A stretch of 64,000 nucleotides of DNA, from assembly GCF_014646195.1 (NCBI RefSeq), contig NZ_BMMZ01000008.1, positions 124,001 to 188,000 on the forward strand, read 5' to 3'. This stretch comes from Microlunatus endophyticus (lineage in GTDB: Bacteria > Actinomycetota > Actinomycetes > Propionibacteriales > Propionibacteriaceae). Positions 32,142 to 41,146 of the stretch are shown here, one piece after another (within the stretch, counting starts at the first letter, position 1; every line of letters begins with the position of its first letter). Made by a program: the position numbers and the translations under genes. The notes under the pieces were generated by a model. That model had not been told where the DNA came from. It did no database searches and worked only from the letters and a program-made list of their open reading frames with translations.

Positions 32142-32894
32142 TCAGAGGATGTGCCGGCCGCCGTCGGCGAGGATGTCCTGGTCGACGGTGTAGGCGGATT
32201 CGTCGGAGGCGAGATGGACGACCAGGTCGGCGATCTCGCGCGCCGTGCCGAAACGACCGACGGGGATATCCGGCGTCAGCGCCGCCCGGGCGGCTTTCCC
32301 GTCAGGGAACGGAGAGCCGGGCTTGTCGAACAGCGGTGTGTCGGTCGGTCCGGGGCTGATTGCGTTGAAGCGGATGCCTCGCGGACGCAGCAGCTCGGCA
32401 TTCCACGAGTGCACCAGCGACGAGGTCGCGGCCTTCGTCGCGGCATAGACGTTGGCTTAGCCGTGACCGCCGTGCGCGACGTTGGAGGAGGTGACGATCA
32501 CCGACGCGCCATCCGCGAGCACCGGAGCCAGCGACTGGACGAGGAAGAACAGTCCCTTGACGTTGATGTCGAAAAGCTGGTCGAAGCTCTTCTCGTCGTG
32601 TTGGTCGAAGGGGCGGAAATCCGATACGCCCGCATTCAGGAAGGCGACATCCAGCCGGCCGAACCGCTCCCGGGCGGCCTCGGCCAGTGCCTGCTGGTCG
32701 CTGATCGAGAGGGCGTTCGCGCCGATCCCTGTTGCACCGGGACCGAGCTCACCTGCCGCGGCATCAGCCGAGGCCTGGCTGCTCGCGCTCACGATCACAG
32801 CGGCCCCCTCTTCGAGGAAGCGCCGTGCAGTGGCCAGACCGATCCCGCTCGACCCTCCGGTCACGAGCGCGCGCTTGCCGTTCAGACGTGCCAC
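32142..32894 (-). pseudogene. SDR oxidoreductase interrupted by an in-frame stop codon
   Basis: One reading frame runs from the GTG at 32894 (MARLNGKRALVTGGSSGIGL, cofactor loop intact) to a TAA at 32457-32459, and the same frame continues directly to 32142. The part after the stop contains the active site (ANVYAATKAA, Tyr and Lys) and the normal C-terminus (AYTVDQDILADGGRHI). A single base change, for example from CAA, would explain it, so this is either a recent nonsense mutation, a sequencing error or rare readthrough. A 145-residue truncated product would lack catalysis. It is the first gene of an operon with the MFS exporter. Confidence 0.85.
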
Positions 32895-32946
32895 AACTTT
32901 TCCTTTGCTTCGGTCGGCTGTCCCGGAGGATCCGCTCGAGAATTAC

Positions 32947-32960
32947 TGGTCGATTGACCA
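32947..32960. promoter_or_regulatory. candidate TetR operator
   Basis: TGGTC, GATT, GACCA is a palindrome between the divergent SDR/MFS operon and the TetR gene, next to a TAATTC hexamer (32940-32945, minus strand) that could be the operon's -10 element. Confidence 0.5.
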
Positions 32961-33010
32961 AGAACGGGTGCAACCGTACCTCGTTTCTGGTCGGGCATTC
33001 AATAACGGGG

Positions 33011-33016
33011 TACGCT
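33011..33016 (+). promoter_or_regulatory. -10 hexamer of leaderless TetR gene
   Basis: TACGCT lies six bases before the ATG at 33023 and no ribosome binding site is seen. Confidence 0.4.
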
Positions 33017-33022
33017 GTGACC

Positions 33023-33637
33023 ATGGCACGACCGAGGAAATTCGTGGAGCGCGACGTTCTGCTCGCCGCGCGCACCCAGTTCTGGCACCGGGGATATGAG
33101 TCGACGAGCCTGACCGACCTTTGTGAGGCGACCGGCGTTGCGTCCCAGAGCCTGTACGGCGCATTCGGCAGTAAGCACGACCTCTTCGTCCGGACCCTCG
33201 ACGACTACTGCACCGAGCAGATCGCCGGACTGGACGCCGGTCGCCGTGCCGCCGGATCCCCGTGGCAGTGGCTGTTGGCCGCGGTGACGTTCGACGACGG
33301 CGGCCGGATCGGGCTGTCCAGTGACGGCTGCTACCTGTCGGGGTCCACAGCGGCGCTGTGCCGCATCGACGACGACGTCCAGCTCGCATCGCAGAAGACC
33401 TACGAGCGCATCCTGGACCTGTTCACCGAGACCGTCGTCGACGGCCAGGCGGCCGGTGAGATCCGGGACGATGTCGAAGCCCGGCAGATCGCGTACGCCC
33501 TGCTCGCCGCGATGCAGGGGTTGGAGTTCATCCGCAAATCTGGTCTGGGTGACGCTTTCGACACCGCGAAGACGAGTGTGACCGACGGACTCGAGCTCGC
33601 CTATGCGGCCAGGGTCGCGCCGGCGGCAGCCGACTGA
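33023..33637 (+). CDS. TetR/AcrR family transcriptional regulator
   Basis: A 204-residue repressor. The HTH covers residues about 10-55 (DVLLAARTQFWHRGYESTSL, LCEATGVASQSLYGAFGSKH). The ligand domain has the GCYLSGSTAAL segment typical of the subgroup that sits beside SDR and efflux genes. It starts with the ATG at 33023. It is divergent from the SDR/MFS operon and is expected to repress it through the TGGTC/GACCA palindrome. The stop overlaps the palindrome that precedes the next TetR gene. Confidence 0.9.
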   Translation: MARPRKFVERDVLLAARTQFWHRGYESTSLTDLCEATGVASQSLYGAFGSKHDLFVRTLDDYCTEQIAGLDAGRRAAGSPWQWLLAAVTFDDGGRIGLSSDGCYLSGSTAALCRIDDDVQLASQKTYERILDLFTETVVDGQAAGEIRDDVEARQIAYALLAAMQGLEFIRKSGLGDAFDTAKTSVTDGLELAYAARVAPAAAD

Positions 33638-33649
33638 CACCTCTGTCAG
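33634..33649. promoter_or_regulatory. candidate operator of the second TetR gene
   Basis: CTGACA, CCTC, TGTCAG is a perfect 6-4-6 palindrome about 30 bases before the ATG at 33679 and about 18 bases before its -10 hexamer, so it overlaps the -35 region. It also contains the stop codon of the preceding gene. Confidence 0.55.
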
Positions 33650-33666
33650 TTTCCTGGCATTGGTGT

Positions 33667-33672
33667 TAGCCT
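33667..33672 (+). promoter_or_regulatory. -10 hexamer of leaderless TetR/membrane protein operon
   Basis: TAGCCT lies six bases before the ATG at 33679 and there is no ribosome binding site. Confidence 0.45.
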
Positions 33673-33678
33673 CGAAGC

Positions 33679-34266
33679 ATGCGCGGCACCTTCACCGAGC
33701 AGGCCCGGGGTATCCAGATCGTCAGTGCAGCGATCGAGGTGATCGCCGAGCACGGCTACTCGGCCGCCTCGATGGGCCGGATCGCCGACCGGATCGGGGT
33801 CAGCCGGGCGCTGCTCAACTACCACTTCCGGAACCGGGAAGCGTTGATCGAGGCCGTCGTCACCGAGGTGTACGCGACCGGCTACCGCGCCGTCCGTCCG
33901 GGCATGGACGCCGAGACGACGGCGTCCGGCCAGCTTCGCGCCTTCATCCGCGGCAGTGTCAACTTCTACCTACAGTCGCCCCAGCACATCGCCGCCCTGA
34001 CCGAGATCATCGCCGGCACCCAGAAGGGCGACTTCCGGCCGGTCGCCGAACACGTCTCGACCGAGCTCGAGGCCGTCGCGCTCTTGTTCCGCGACGGCCA
34101 GCGGGCCGGCGAGTTCCGCGACTTCGATCCGTATGTGATGGCGCGGTCGGTCCGCGGTGCACTGGACGCGACCCTCGGTGCCCGGGCCGCCGATCCTGAT
34201 CTTGACCTCGACCACTGCGGGGACGAGTTGATCATGCTTTTCGAGAACGCGACCAAGGCGGGGTGA
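33679..34266 (+). CDS. TetR family transcriptional regulator
   Basis: A 195-residue repressor. The HTH (residues about 10-55) reads IVSAAIEVIAEHGYSAASMG and RIGVSRALLNYHFRNREALI. The C-terminal domain includes GSVNFYLQSPQHIAALTEII, which resembles regulators related to BetI/TetR_C groups. It is followed after 3 bases by a multi-pass membrane protein gene and is probably in one transcript with it, a pairing that suggests the membrane protein handles the regulator's ligand. A palindrome overlaps its promoter, consistent with self-repression. Confidence 0.9.
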   Translation: MRGTFTEQARGIQIVSAAIEVIAEHGYSAASMGRIADRIGVSRALLNYHFRNREALIEAVVTEVYATGYRAVRPGMDAETTASGQLRAFIRGSVNFYLQSPQHIAALTEIIAGTQKGDFRPVAEHVSTELEAVALLFRDGQRAGEFRDFDPYVMARSVRGALDATLGARAADPDLDLDHCGDELIMLFENATKAG

Positions 34267-34269
34267 GTC

Positions 34270-35307
34270 ATGACCAGCGCAGTACGAACGGGCAAACCGG
34301 CGCGGACCGGAAACCGGCGGGCGGCCTGGCTACTGGTCGTGCTCACCCCATTGATCGCCGAACTCGCGCTCGGCTCGACACCGGTCTCGTACGGATTCCT
34401 TGTCCTGTTGTGGATCCCGGTCTACGGATCCCTGGCGCTATTGATCAGGGAACTGGTGATGCGGGCGGGCCGTGGTTGGCCGAGTCTGATCATGCTGGCC
34501 GTCGGCTACGAGTTGCTGGAGGACGGGATCGGTCTGCAAGCACTGACCAGTCCGCATCTCTACGGGGCCGCCGAGTGGGGCGCCAGGATCCTCGGTTTCA
34601 ACCTGCCCTACTGGGTCGCCAATGCGATCTACCACGCGATCTTCACGATCGCGGTCCCGATCACTGTCGTCAATCTGATCTTCCCGGGCCATCGGGGTCG
34701 GCCGTATCTGAAACGCGGCGGTGTGGTGATCGCCGCGGTCGTGGGCGGCATCGGCGTGCTGATCCTGCGCGTGACGGTGCCGCTCTCCCAGGATCCCGGC
34801 TACCAGGCGCCGCTGCCGTTCGTGATCGCCGTCCTGGTGATCGTCGGCCTGTTGGGCGTTGTCGCGTTGCGGATCCTGCCGCGGGTGCGGACACGCGTTG
34901 CGGAGGAGATCGCCGTCCCCGGCCTCGGGATGCTCTACCCGGCGTCAGCTCTGGCGATCATGATCGTGATGTTCCTGGCCTTCCCGGCGCCCGGCGCCAC
35001 CCAGCCCGCCTACACGCACGGGCTGGTGGTCCTGGTGCCGCTCGTCCTCGCGGTCGCCGGTGGGGTCGCGGGCTGTCTGGTGCTGGCCCGGTACACCCGA
35101 TCGTCGGCGTGGACCGCCCGGCACACGTTGGCGGTGGCCGGCGGTGCGTCGATCGGCCACACCGTCGCGGGTGCGGTGGCCATGGCGAGCCAATGGGTCG
35201 ACCGGATCGGGTTGTTCGTCATCGCCCTGCTGACCGTCGTCGGGATCATCTGGCTGGATCGCAGGATCCTGCGATCCAGCGGGGAGTCACCGGAGTCAGA
35301 CCGATGA
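34270..35307 (+). CDS. multi-pass membrane protein of unknown function
   Basis: A 345-residue protein with about 9-10 hydrophobic segments, starting [20 protein letters not shown] and [20 protein letters not shown]. Conserved-looking polar spots are [33 protein letters not shown] and [15 protein letters not shown] know of similar membrane proteins encoded next to TetR genes in actinobacteria, but no function. GGGGTGAG precedes the ATG. Its last 12 bases overlap the convergent LOG gene. Confidence 0.75.
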   Translation: MTSAVRTGKPARTGNRRAAWLLVVLTPLIAELALGSTPVSYGFLVLLWIPVYGSLALLIRELVMRAGRGWPSLIMLAVGYELLEDGIGLQALTSPHLYGAAEWGARILGFNLPYWVANAIYHAIFTIAVPITVVNLIFPGHRGRPYLKRGGVVIAAVVGGIGVLILRVTVPLSQDPGYQAPLPFVIAVLVIVGLLGVVALRILPRVRTRVAEEIAVPGLGMLYPASALAIMIVMFLAFPAPGATQPAYTHGLVVLVPLVLAVAGGVAGCLVLARYTRSSAWTARHTLAVAGGASIGHTVAGAVAMASQWVDRIGLFVIALLTVVGIIWLDRRILRSSGESPESDR

Positions 35308-35877
35308 CGCCGCCGCGCCGGACCATTTCGGCTCGGGCGGTCGCACGCCAGCCAGCTTGTCCAACAGTCGGGTCGCATCGGCGTCGATCTGGATCGCGTC
35401 GCGGTAGCGGCTGCGCAAGAAACCCTCGGCAACGATGTGGTCCAGGAAGGGCGTCATCCGGCTGTAGAAACCCTCGACGTCCAGCAGGCCGATCGGCTTG
35501 CTGTGCAGCCCGAGTTGGGACCAGGTCCAAACCTCGAACAGCTCCTCCAGCGTGCCGGCGCCGCCCGGCAGCGCGATGAAGCCGTCGGCGAGTTCGGCCA
35601 TCAGCGCCTTGCGCTGATGCATGTTCCCGACCTCGTGGAGCTGGGTCAGGCCGGTGTGCGCGATCTCGCGCTCGAACAGCTGGGTCGGGATGACGCCGTG
35701 GACCTCGCCGCCGGCCTCGAGCACGGCGTCGGCGATCACTCCCATCGTGCCCACCGTCGCCCCGCCGTAGACCAGACCGATGCCGCGCCCGGCGAGAATC
35801 CGGCCGAGGCCGGCTGCCGCGTCGGCATAGGCCGGGATCCGGCCGGGGGAGGAACCACAGAAGACACAGATGCGCAC
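35296..35877 (-). CDS. LOG family protein (TIGR00730, cytokinin riboside 5'-monophosphate phosphoribohydrolase-like)
   Basis: A 193-residue Rossmann-like enzyme. The N-terminal [10 protein letters not shown], the [13 protein letters not shown] phosphate loop and the family signature PGGAGTLEE (residues about 104-112) with the upstream MHQRKALM are all present. LOG enzymes split a nucleoside 5'-monophosphate into base and ribose 5-phosphate; the natural bacterial substrate is often unclear. The GTG start at 35875-35877 lies six bases after TAGCGT, which suggests a leaderless mRNA. Confidence 0.93.
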   Translation of the reverse strand: MRICVFCGSSPGRIPAYADAAAGLGRILAGRGIGLVYGGATVGTMGVIADAVLEAGGEVHGVIPTQLFEREIAHTGLTQLHEVGNMHQRKALMAELADGFIALPGGAGTLEELFEVWTWSQLGLHSKPIGLLDVEGFYSRMTPFLDHIVAEGFLRSRYRDAIQIDADATRLLDKLAGVRPPEPKWSGAAASSV

Positions 35878-35883
35878 GGGGCA

Positions 35884-35889
35884 ACGCTA
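35884..35889 (-). promoter_or_regulatory. -10 hexamer of leaderless LOG gene
   Basis: TAGCGT on the minus strand ends six bases before the GTG at 35877. Confidence 0.5.
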
Positions 35890-35996
35890 GCCGTACGAAC
35901 GGTGGGGGTTGACAGCGTACGGTCGATTGATACGATTCAAAACGATCTTGGAAGCAGCAGACCGCCGAATGACGACGTAGTCGACAGGGACGAGGA

Positions 35997-37295
35997 ATGA
36001 GCAACCAAGCAGAGACCGGCGCCGTCTCCGGCGAGGCGACCGACCATTCGACGGTCACCCGGCAGCAGTGGAAATGGACCGTGCTCGCCGGCATGGCGTC
36101 CTATCTGGATGCCGGCTCGATCGTCGCCCTGGCGTCAGGGCTGGCGCTGTTCCGTACCGACCTCGGGCTGTCGGCCGGCGATCTCGGACTGCTGGCCGCG
36201 ATCGGGCCCAACGCCATCGGCTGCGCGATCGGCGCGTTGATCGGCGGCCGGCTGGGCGATGTTCTGGGCCGTAAACGGATCTATCAGTGGGATCTGCTGA
36301 TCTACGCCCTCGGCGTGCTGATCATCGGCTTCGCGGGCAATCCGGCGATGCTCTACATCGGCACCTTCATCGTCGGCCTGACTGTCGGCGCGGACGTGCC
36401 GACATCGCTGGCCCTGGTGGGAGAGTTCTCCCCGGCCAAGGCCCGCGGCAAACTGCTGGGTTTCAGCCAGATCGCCTGGAACAGTGGCCCGTCGATCGTG
36501 CTCCTCCTGGCGCTGATCCTGTCGTCGACCGGGTTGATCGGAATCCGGGTGGTGTTCTTCCACCTGGCCGCGGTCGCCTTGCTCACCTGGTTCCTGCGTC
36601 GTGGGATGTCGGAGTCGATGCGCTGGAAGACCGCCAGCGAGCGCAAGCAGGAGACCCACAAGCTGAAGGCGTTGCTCAGAGGACCGAACTTCCGGGCGAT
36701 CGCATGGACAACCGGGATCTACCTGTTCTGGAACATCGCCGCCGGCACCAACGGGATCTTCACTCCGTACATGGTCCGCACCATCGGCGGCGGCGGTCAG
36801 GCGGTCAGCGTCGGGCTGTCGCTGGCCGGGTTCGTGATCGGCATCCTGGCGACCGTCTTCATCTTCATGCCGCTCTTCGACAGATCCTTCAGAACGCGCA
36901 AGGTGATGTGGGGGATCGGGGCGATCATGCAGGTGATCGCCTGGGGCATCTTCATCGTGGTCCCATTCACCATCCCGACGGTGATCTTCAACGCCTTCAT
37001 GTCCGGTGTGGGCGGCGCCCTGGCCGGTGAGGCCGTCTACAAGGTCTTCTCCCAGGAACTGTTCCCGACCATGCACCGTGGTACGGCGCAGGGTCTCACC
37101 TTCGGACTGGCGCGGCTCTGCCTGGGCATCTGGAGCCTGTTCGTCCCGACCCTGGGCGAGCACAGCGGCGTGACCGTGATCGGCGGCATGCTGGCGCTGT
37201 TCCTGGCGATCAGCGGGGTGATCGGCTTCTTCTTCATGCCGCGTACGGTCGGCCTGACGCTGGAGGAGATCGAAGCCCAGCGCGGAACGGCTTGA
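35997..37295 (+). CDS. MFS transporter
   Basis: A 432-residue, 12-helix transporter. Helix 1 (VLAGMASYLDAGSIVALASG) carries a membrane Asp, the loop 2-3 motif is GGRLGDVLGRKRIYQWDLL, and EFSPAKARGKLLGFSQIAWN follows helix 4, which resembles sugar-porter and aromatic-acid type members. The C-terminal PRTVGLTLEEIEAQRGTA is a PETKG-like end. The substrate is unknown. GAGG lies close before the ATG. The upstream gap has an AT-rich TTGATACGATTCAA segment that might bind a regulator. It is monocistronic. Confidence 0.9.
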   Translation: MSNQAETGAVSGEATDHSTVTRQQWKWTVLAGMASYLDAGSIVALASGLALFRTDLGLSAGDLGLLAAIGPNAIGCAIGALIGGRLGDVLGRKRIYQWDLLIYALGVLIIGFAGNPAMLYIGTFIVGLTVGADVPTSLALVGEFSPAKARGKLLGFSQIAWNSGPSIVLLLALILSSTGLIGIRVVFFHLAAVALLTWFLRRGMSESMRWKTASERKQETHKLKALLRGPNFRAIAWTTGIYLFWNIAAGTNGIFTPYMVRTIGGGGQAVSVGLSLAGFVIGILATVFIFMPLFDRSFRTRKVMWGIGAIMQVIAWGIFIVVPFTIPTVIFNAFMSGVGGALAGEAVYKVFSQELFPTMHRGTAQGLTFGLARLCLGIWSLFVPTLGEHSGVTVIGGMLALFLAISGVIGFFFMPRTVGLTLEEIEAQRGTA

Positions 37296-37377
37296 CCCTC
37301 TGCAATATGCCTGGCGTCGTGATGTCTCAGGCCTATAACGGTCGGTGTCGACCACAGGTTGCAGCGCCCGCCCGGGT

Positions 37378-37383
37378 TAGCGT
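37378..37383 (+). promoter_or_regulatory. candidate -10 hexamer of the L,D-transpeptidase gene
   Basis: TAGCGT occurs here 36 bases before the GTG at 37420. Unlike the leaderless cases, the transcript would have a short leader with a good AAGGAG ribosome binding site. Confidence 0.35.
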
Positions 37384-37419
37384 TGTGCGGTCTCTACTTC
37401 CCCGACACAAGGAGACGCT

Positions 37420-38571
37420 GTGACCGCCATGCCCGCGCGCCGAAGACTGCTGCTCCCGATCGCCGCGACGGCGATCAGCGCGGCTCTTGTCGGCTGCGGT
37501 GTCATCCCGGACCAGAGCGGTTCCGCCGAGCCACAGCTGACCGCAGGCCCGTCGGTGGCGGGCACACGGTCGCCGGCCCCGCCGGCGGCCCCGTCCCCCA
37601 CCGCGAGCCAGCCGAAGTCGAGCAGATCGGCCTCGAGCAAGGCAGAGTCCTCGGCGCCGAGTAGCACGAAGCCGGCGAAGTTGATCTTCAAGCGCGGTGA
37701 CGACGGCGCCAAGGTCCGAGAGCTGCAGGCCCGGCTGAAGCAACTGGCCTGGTACAGCGGCGATGTCACCGAGCATTACGGCGACCAGACGGCCACCGCC
37801 GTACGAGGGTTCCAGGCCAAGCGCGATCTGCCAGCCACCGGCACGGTCGACACGACGACGTGGGCGAAACTGGTCGCGATGACCCTGCAGCCGACCGATG
37901 ATCAACTGCACAACGTCGTCCACGCGGGCCCGGCGATCATGAAACAGGATGATCAGACCCAGCGGGTCCGCGAGCTGCAGGCCCGCCTGAAGCAGCTCAA
38001 CTGGTTCTCCGAGGAGGTGACCGGCTTCTACGGGTCGGTCACGGCCGAGGCGGTGCGCGGTTTCCAGGACAAGCACGGGCTACCGGCAACCGGTGCGGTC
38101 GATCAGGCAACCTGGACCCAGCTGGTCTCGATGACGCGGCGGCCGACCGCCGGAGAACTCTCCGGCAAGAGCTCCGCCACCGGCGGGTCGACCGCCGGAC
38201 TGGACAGTCGTTGCTTGACCGGGCGGACGCTCTGCATCGACAAGAGCACCGATCAGCTCGTCTGGGTGATCGACGGCAAGCCGCGACTGCACTTCGACGT
38301 ACGCTTCGGCGCCGACACCACGCCGACCCGCGAGGGCGCGTTCTCGGTCGGCTGGAAGGCCCGCGACTGGACCTCGACGCTCTACCACTCTGAGATGCCG
38401 TTCTCGATGTTCTTCTCCGGTGGACAGGCGGTGCACTACTCCTCCGACTTCGCGGCGCGTGGCTATGCGGGGGCCTCCCACGGCTGCGTGAATGTTCGCG
38501 ACTACGCCGGTATCCAGGAGCTCTTCGGGCAGGTCCGGGTCGGGGACAAGGTGATCGTCTACCGCAGTTGA
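37420..38571 (+). CDS. L,D-transpeptidase lipoprotein with two peptidoglycan-binding domains
   Basis: A 383-residue exported lipoprotein. The signal peptide ends in a lipobox (ISAALVGC), and a Ser/Ala/Pro linker follows. Two repeated PG_binding_1 domains come next (about 88-155 and 175-240; each begins VRELQARLKQL and contains AVRGFQ). The C-terminal YkuD domain has SHGCVNVRD with nucleophile Cys356. It should form 3-3 cross-links in peptidoglycan or attach proteins to it, outside the membrane. The GTG start has AAGGAG. It stands alone between an MFS gene and ilvE. Confidence 0.93.
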   Translation: MTAMPARRRLLLPIAATAISAALVGCGVIPDQSGSAEPQLTAGPSVAGTRSPAPPAAPSPTASQPKSSRSASSKAESSAPSSTKPAKLIFKRGDDGAKVRELQARLKQLAWYSGDVTEHYGDQTATAVRGFQAKRDLPATGTVDTTTWAKLVAMTLQPTDDQLHNVVHAGPAIMKQDDQTQRVRELQARLKQLNWFSEEVTGFYGSVTAEAVRGFQDKHGLPATGAVDQATWTQLVSMTRRPTAGELSGKSSATGGSTAGLDSRCLTGRTLCIDKSTDQLVWVIDGKPRLHFDVRFGADTTPTREGAFSVGWKARDWTSTLYHSEMPFSMFFSGGQAVHYSSDFAARGYAGASHGCVNVRDYAGIQELFGQVRVGDKVIVYRS

Positions 38572-38586
38572 TACAGGCCAGGGGCG

Positions 38587-38592
38587 TACGTT
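38587..38592 (+). promoter_or_regulatory. -10 hexamer of leaderless ilvE
   Basis: TACGTT lies six bases before the GTG at 38599 and no clear ribosome binding site is present. Confidence 0.4.
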
Positions 38593-38598
38593 GGGAAT

Positions 38599-39660
38599 GT
38601 GACGGAGCGGACACAGACGAGGCAGACACAGGCGGGCACCGGGCTCGGGTTCGGGGCCCTCTTCAGCAAGCACGTGATCAGCGCACGCTATGTCGCAGGC
38701 GCTTGGTCCGGCTTGGAGGTGCGCGATTTCGAGGATCTCCGGTTCTCGCCTGCGGCGATGGTGATGCATTACGGCCAGGCGATCTTCGAGGGGCTCAAGG
38801 CGTTCCGGGCGACCGACTCCGACGAAGTGCTGATCTTCCGGGCCGCAGACTGTGCGCGCCGCTTCGACCGCAGCGCGGCGCGGATGGCCATGCCACCACT
38901 GCCTGCCGGGATGTTTCTCGACGCCGTACGGACGCTGGTCGGTGTCGACGTCGCCGAGGTGCCCTCGGTACCGGGTAGTTCGCTCTACATCCGGCCGGTG
39001 ATGTTCGCCGACGAACCGTCGCTGGCCGTACGCCCGTCCACCGAATTCAGTTTCCTGGTGCTCGCCTCGCCGGTCGACAGCTTCTTCGCCAGTGGTCGGA
39101 CCATGATCGACGCGTACGCCCAGAGCAGTCACATCCGCGCCGCCCTCGGCGGAACCGGCGACGTCAAGTGCTCGGGCAACTACGCCGGTGCGATGGCGGC
39201 CAAGGCCGACGCGCAGCGCCACGACTGTGACGAGGTGCTGTGGCTCGACGCCCGGGAACACCACTACGTCGAGGAATTCGGCGCGATGAACTGCTTCGTC
39301 GTGCGAGGCAGCGGAGAGCGCGCCGAGTTGATCACACCGCCGCTGGCCGGCACGATCCTGCCCGGCCACACCCGGGCGACGGTGATCACGTTGGCTGGCC
39401 GACGCGGCCTGACGGTTCTCCAGGAACCGATCGAGCTGGGTCAGGTCCTTGACGACGGCGGGCCGGTCAGTGAGGTGTTCGCCTGCGGCACCGCGGCCGG
39501 GGTCGCGCCGGTCCACCGCATCCTCACCGACACCGGCCGGGAGCGGATCATCGGCGATCAGCCGGGCCCGCTGACCGCGCAGCTGGCCGCCGACTATGTC
39601 GCGGTGACCCACGGTCAACTGGAGCCGGAACCTGATTGGATCATCCGCATCCCCGGTTGA
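38599..39660 (+). CDS. ilvE: branched-chain amino acid aminotransferase
   Basis: A 353-residue fold-type IV PLP aminotransferase of the BCAT type that makes or degrades leucine, isoleucine and valine. Diagnostic parts are MVMHYGQAIFEGLKAFR, SSLYIRPVMFADEPSLAVRP, the PLP Lys in GTGDVKCSGNYAGAMAAK, and VEEFGAMNCFVV with FACGTAAGVAPV binding the phosphate. The length matches the family. It starts at a GTG with a -10 hexamer six bases before it. The neighbours are not branched-chain genes, so it is an isolated housekeeping gene here. Confidence 0.95.
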   Translation: MTERTQTRQTQAGTGLGFGALFSKHVISARYVAGAWSGLEVRDFEDLRFSPAAMVMHYGQAIFEGLKAFRATDSDEVLIFRAADCARRFDRSAARMAMPPLPAGMFLDAVRTLVGVDVAEVPSVPGSSLYIRPVMFADEPSLAVRPSTEFSFLVLASPVDSFFASGRTMIDAYAQSSHIRAALGGTGDVKCSGNYAGAMAAKADAQRHDCDEVLWLDAREHHYVEEFGAMNCFVVRGSGERAELITPPLAGTILPGHTRATVITLAGRRGLTVLQEPIELGQVLDDGGPVSEVFACGTAAGVAPVHRILTDTGRERIIGDQPGPLTAQLAADYVAVTHGQLEPEPDWIIRIPG

Positions 39661-39720
39661 TCGGATTGTCGGGCCACCGGTTACCGTGTCCGGAAGAACG
39701 CCGAACTACAGGAGAGCACC

Positions 39721-40827
39721 GTGGCTGCAGTGGGTACAGCGATCCCGGAAACGATCCCCGGCACCATGAAGGCAGTCATCTGTCACGGGCCGGAGAACTA
39801 CACCCTGGAAGAGATTCCGGTCCCCACACCCGGTCCCGGCGAGATTCTGGTCAAGGTCGAGGCAGTCGGCATCTGCGCCAGCGACCTGAAGTGCTACCAC
39901 GGTGCGGCGAAATTCTGGGGCGATGCCAACCGGCCCGCCTGGGCCGAGACCGAGGTGGTGCCCGGACACGAGTCCGTCGGCGTCGTCGTCCAACTCGATG
40001 ACCGGGCGCGCCAGGTCCGTGGCGTCGAGATCGGCGACCGGGTCACCACTGAACAGATCGTGCCGTGCTGGAAGTGCCGCTACTGCCTGCGCGGCGAGTA
40101 CTGGATGTGCGGCCCGCATGACATGCACGGCTTCAAGCGGGCCAACCCCGGCGCAATGGCCGAATACATGATCTATTCCACCAACGCACTGGTGCACAAG
40201 ATCAGCAGGGATCTGCCGGCCCACCAGGCCGCCTTCGTCGAGCCGCTGTCCTGCTCGCTGCACGCGGTCGAGCGGGCCGATATCCGATTCGACGATGTCG
40301 TCGTGGTGGCCGGCGCCGGCCCGATCGGCCTCGGCATGATCGCCGGGGCGAAGGCCAAGAGCCCCAAGCTGCTGATCGCGCTCGACATCGCGCCGAACAA
40401 GCTCGACCTGGCCAAAGCCTGCGGCGCGGACGTTACCTTCAACATCACCGAGGTCGACGCGGTCTCCGAGATCAAGAAGCTGACCGACGGGTACGGAGCG
40501 GACGTCTATATCGAAGGCACCGGTCATCCGTCGGCGGTTCCGCAGGGCCTGAACCTGCTGCGCAAGCTGGGGACGTACGTCGAATACAGCGTCTTCGGCT
40601 CGGACGTGACCGTGGACTGGTCGATCATCTCCGACGACAAGGAGCTGAACGTCCTGGGCGCCCACCTCGGCCCGCACACCTGGCCCGCCGCGATCAAGAT
40701 GCTCGAGGCGAAGACCCTGCCGATGGATCGGATCTGCACGCACCAGTTCCCGCTGGAGAAGTTCCAAGAGGGCCTCGACATGGTCGCCGATGGCGCCAAT
40801 TCGGTCAAGGTCTCACTGATCCCCTGA
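39721..40827 (+). CDS. zinc-dependent medium-chain dehydrogenase (erythritol/L-threonate dehydrogenase-like)
   Basis: A 368-residue MDR alcohol dehydrogenase. The catalytic zinc site is Cys in GICASDLKCYHG and the GHE of VVPGHESVG. The structural zinc lobe is CWKCRYCLRGEYWMC. The NAD loop is VVVAGAGPIGLGMIAGA followed by ALDIAPNK (Asp, favouring NAD). The EEIPVPTPGPGEILVKVEA opening and the KFWGDANRPAW insertion resemble polyol dehydrogenases acting on erythritol or threitol. The GTG start has AGGAG. It is monocistronic. Confidence 0.92.
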   Translation: MAAVGTAIPETIPGTMKAVICHGPENYTLEEIPVPTPGPGEILVKVEAVGICASDLKCYHGAAKFWGDANRPAWAETEVVPGHESVGVVVQLDDRARQVRGVEIGDRVTTEQIVPCWKCRYCLRGEYWMCGPHDMHGFKRANPGAMAEYMIYSTNALVHKISRDLPAHQAAFVEPLSCSLHAVERADIRFDDVVVVAGAGPIGLGMIAGAKAKSPKLLIALDIAPNKLDLAKACGADVTFNITEVDAVSEIKKLTDGYGADVYIEGTGHPSAVPQGLNLLRKLGTYVEYSVFGSDVTVDWSIISDDKELNVLGAHLGPHTWPAAIKMLEAKTLPMDRICTHQFPLEKFQEGLDMVADGANSVKVSLIP

Positions 40828-40841
40828 CCGATCCGGACTGA

Positions 40842-41075
40842 TCACTCCCGATAGCGCCGGACGAAGGTCCGCAACTCCTCGGCGTACAGCTCCGGGTCCT
40901 GGTAGGGGTTGATCGGGATCTGCGCATCGCGCCGTACGCACCCTCGGCCGCACTCCAGTTCGCGCAGATGGTCGAGGTCGGTGCCCAGGGACCAGCCGGC
41001 ATCCTCCGGCGCGTCCGGCCACCGGTTCGTTCGCAACCGGCGATGAAGATCATCGAGTTGCTCGCGTTCGTGCTG
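40842..41075 (-). pseudogene. remnant of an epoxide hydrolase (N-terminal domain fragment)
   Basis: The open frame encodes LDDLHRRLRTNRWPDAPEDA then GWSLGTDLDHLRELE, which matches the start of the epoxide hydrolase N-terminal domain. It then jumps to PYQDPELYAEELRTFVRRYR, resembling the last helix of an alpha/beta hydrolase. Some 250-300 residues, including the whole catalytic core, are missing between the two parts, so an internal deletion is the simplest explanation. The frame continues upstream into the neighbouring gene without similarity. It is not expected to be functional. Confidence 0.6.
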
Positions 41076-41146
41076 CTGGTGAGCCTCTCGGGCGAAGCCT
41101 TCGGCGTTGCCCGAGACCAGCGGTCCACGGGCAGCCGACGCAGGGG

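Noticed and set aside
35925..35945. LacI-like operator TTGATACGATTCAA before the MFS gene
   Set aside because: Only four of seven base pairs on each arm are symmetric at the ends and the centre does not match; noted in the gene entry but not called.
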